Positions 63,888-64,000 of a stretch of 64,000 bases of DNA are shown one piece after another. Position numbers and translations under genes: made by a program. Under the pieces are notes generated by a model. It had not been told where the DNA came from. It saw nothing but the letters and a program-made list of their open reading frames with translations, and made no database searches. Position 1 is the first letter of the stretch, and each line of letters begins with the position of its first letter. Origin of the DNA: Phaeovibrio sulfidiphilus (GTDB lineage Bacteria > Pseudomonadota > Alphaproteobacteria > Rhodospirillales > Rhodospirillaceae); NCBI RefSeq assembly GCF_014861485.1, contig NZ_JACZHT010000007.1:111402-175401 (forward strand), given 5' to 3'.

Positions 63888-64000
63888 GTTCGGCCGGGGG
63901 CACTCGTCTGGCTCTGCCGGGGTCCGGCCTGATTCCGTGTTTGGCGTCCGCCCGGTTTGGCGTGTCGGGACGGGTGATTTGGGCGTGTCGGGGTTGGGGT

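Overview
This window is a very GC-rich stretch of bacterial chromosome. The gene content points to an alphaproteobacterium, probably of the Rhodospirillales: the recG / sdhE-mfd arrangement, a DUF4167 protein, HdaA next to a PerM-type permease, an aerobic-type cob gene run (cobH-cobI-cobJ), HflKC-DegP and IcmF. The genus cannot be fixed from this sequence. I see 42 protein genes, one tRNA and one strong small-RNA candidate. There is no insertion sequence, integrase, prophage or CRISPR array. The AT-poor background makes the few AT-rich intergenic islands (promoters) and U-tailed hairpins (terminators) easy to see.

Layout. 1-6.1 kb: PPK2 polyphosphate kinase (-), then folE, pepA and gor (+), with clean terminators after folE and gor. 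6.2-14.4 kb: DNA repair, with sdhE-mfd (-) divergent from recG (+), then an unknown membrane protein and a membrane-anchored alpha/beta hydrolase. 15-19.7 kb: uvrA and two unknown membrane or exported proteins. 20.4-23.1 kb: a tandem pair of phenylacetate-CoA ligase paralogues. 23.4-29.2 kb: an orphan GspE/PilB-like ATPase with a very long disordered N-terminus, a DUF4167 protein and a universal stress protein. 29.7 kb: tRNA-Pro(GGG). 30.8-34.6 kb: membrane protein quality control (hflK-hflC, then degP), with a heat-shock-like promoter before hflK. 35.4-38.7 kb: crotonase-perM-hdaA overlapping operon (-), followed by a small RNA candidate carrying CCUCCUCCC. 39-43 kb: pyrE, a small periplasmic protein, comEC. 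43.1-49.6 kb: gltX, gltA, cobH-cobI-cobJ, and prfB with its programmed +1 frameshift. 49.9-52.6 kb: metN-metI-metQ methionine importer. 52.9-62.2 kb: an AraC-type regulator divergent from icmF, then thiolase, 3-hydroxyacyl-CoA dehydrogenase and propionyl-CoA synthetase. 63 kb: an EamA-type permease.

How it fits together. The right third is a short-chain acyl-CoA module. PrpE activates propionate or a similar acid, IcmF interconverts isobutyryl- and butyryl-CoA using a B12 coenzyme, and the thiolase and dehydrogenase work on C4 acyl-CoA. The cob genes 6 kb away help make that cofactor. The most novel-looking items are the anti-Shine-Dalgarno small RNA at 35447-35668, the orphan secretion-type ATPase with altered catalytic boxes, the twin clamp-binding-like motifs of HdaA, the mutually exclusive hairpins between gltX and gltA, and the recurrent short tandem duplications (often exactly 25 bp) confined almost entirely to intergenic DNA.
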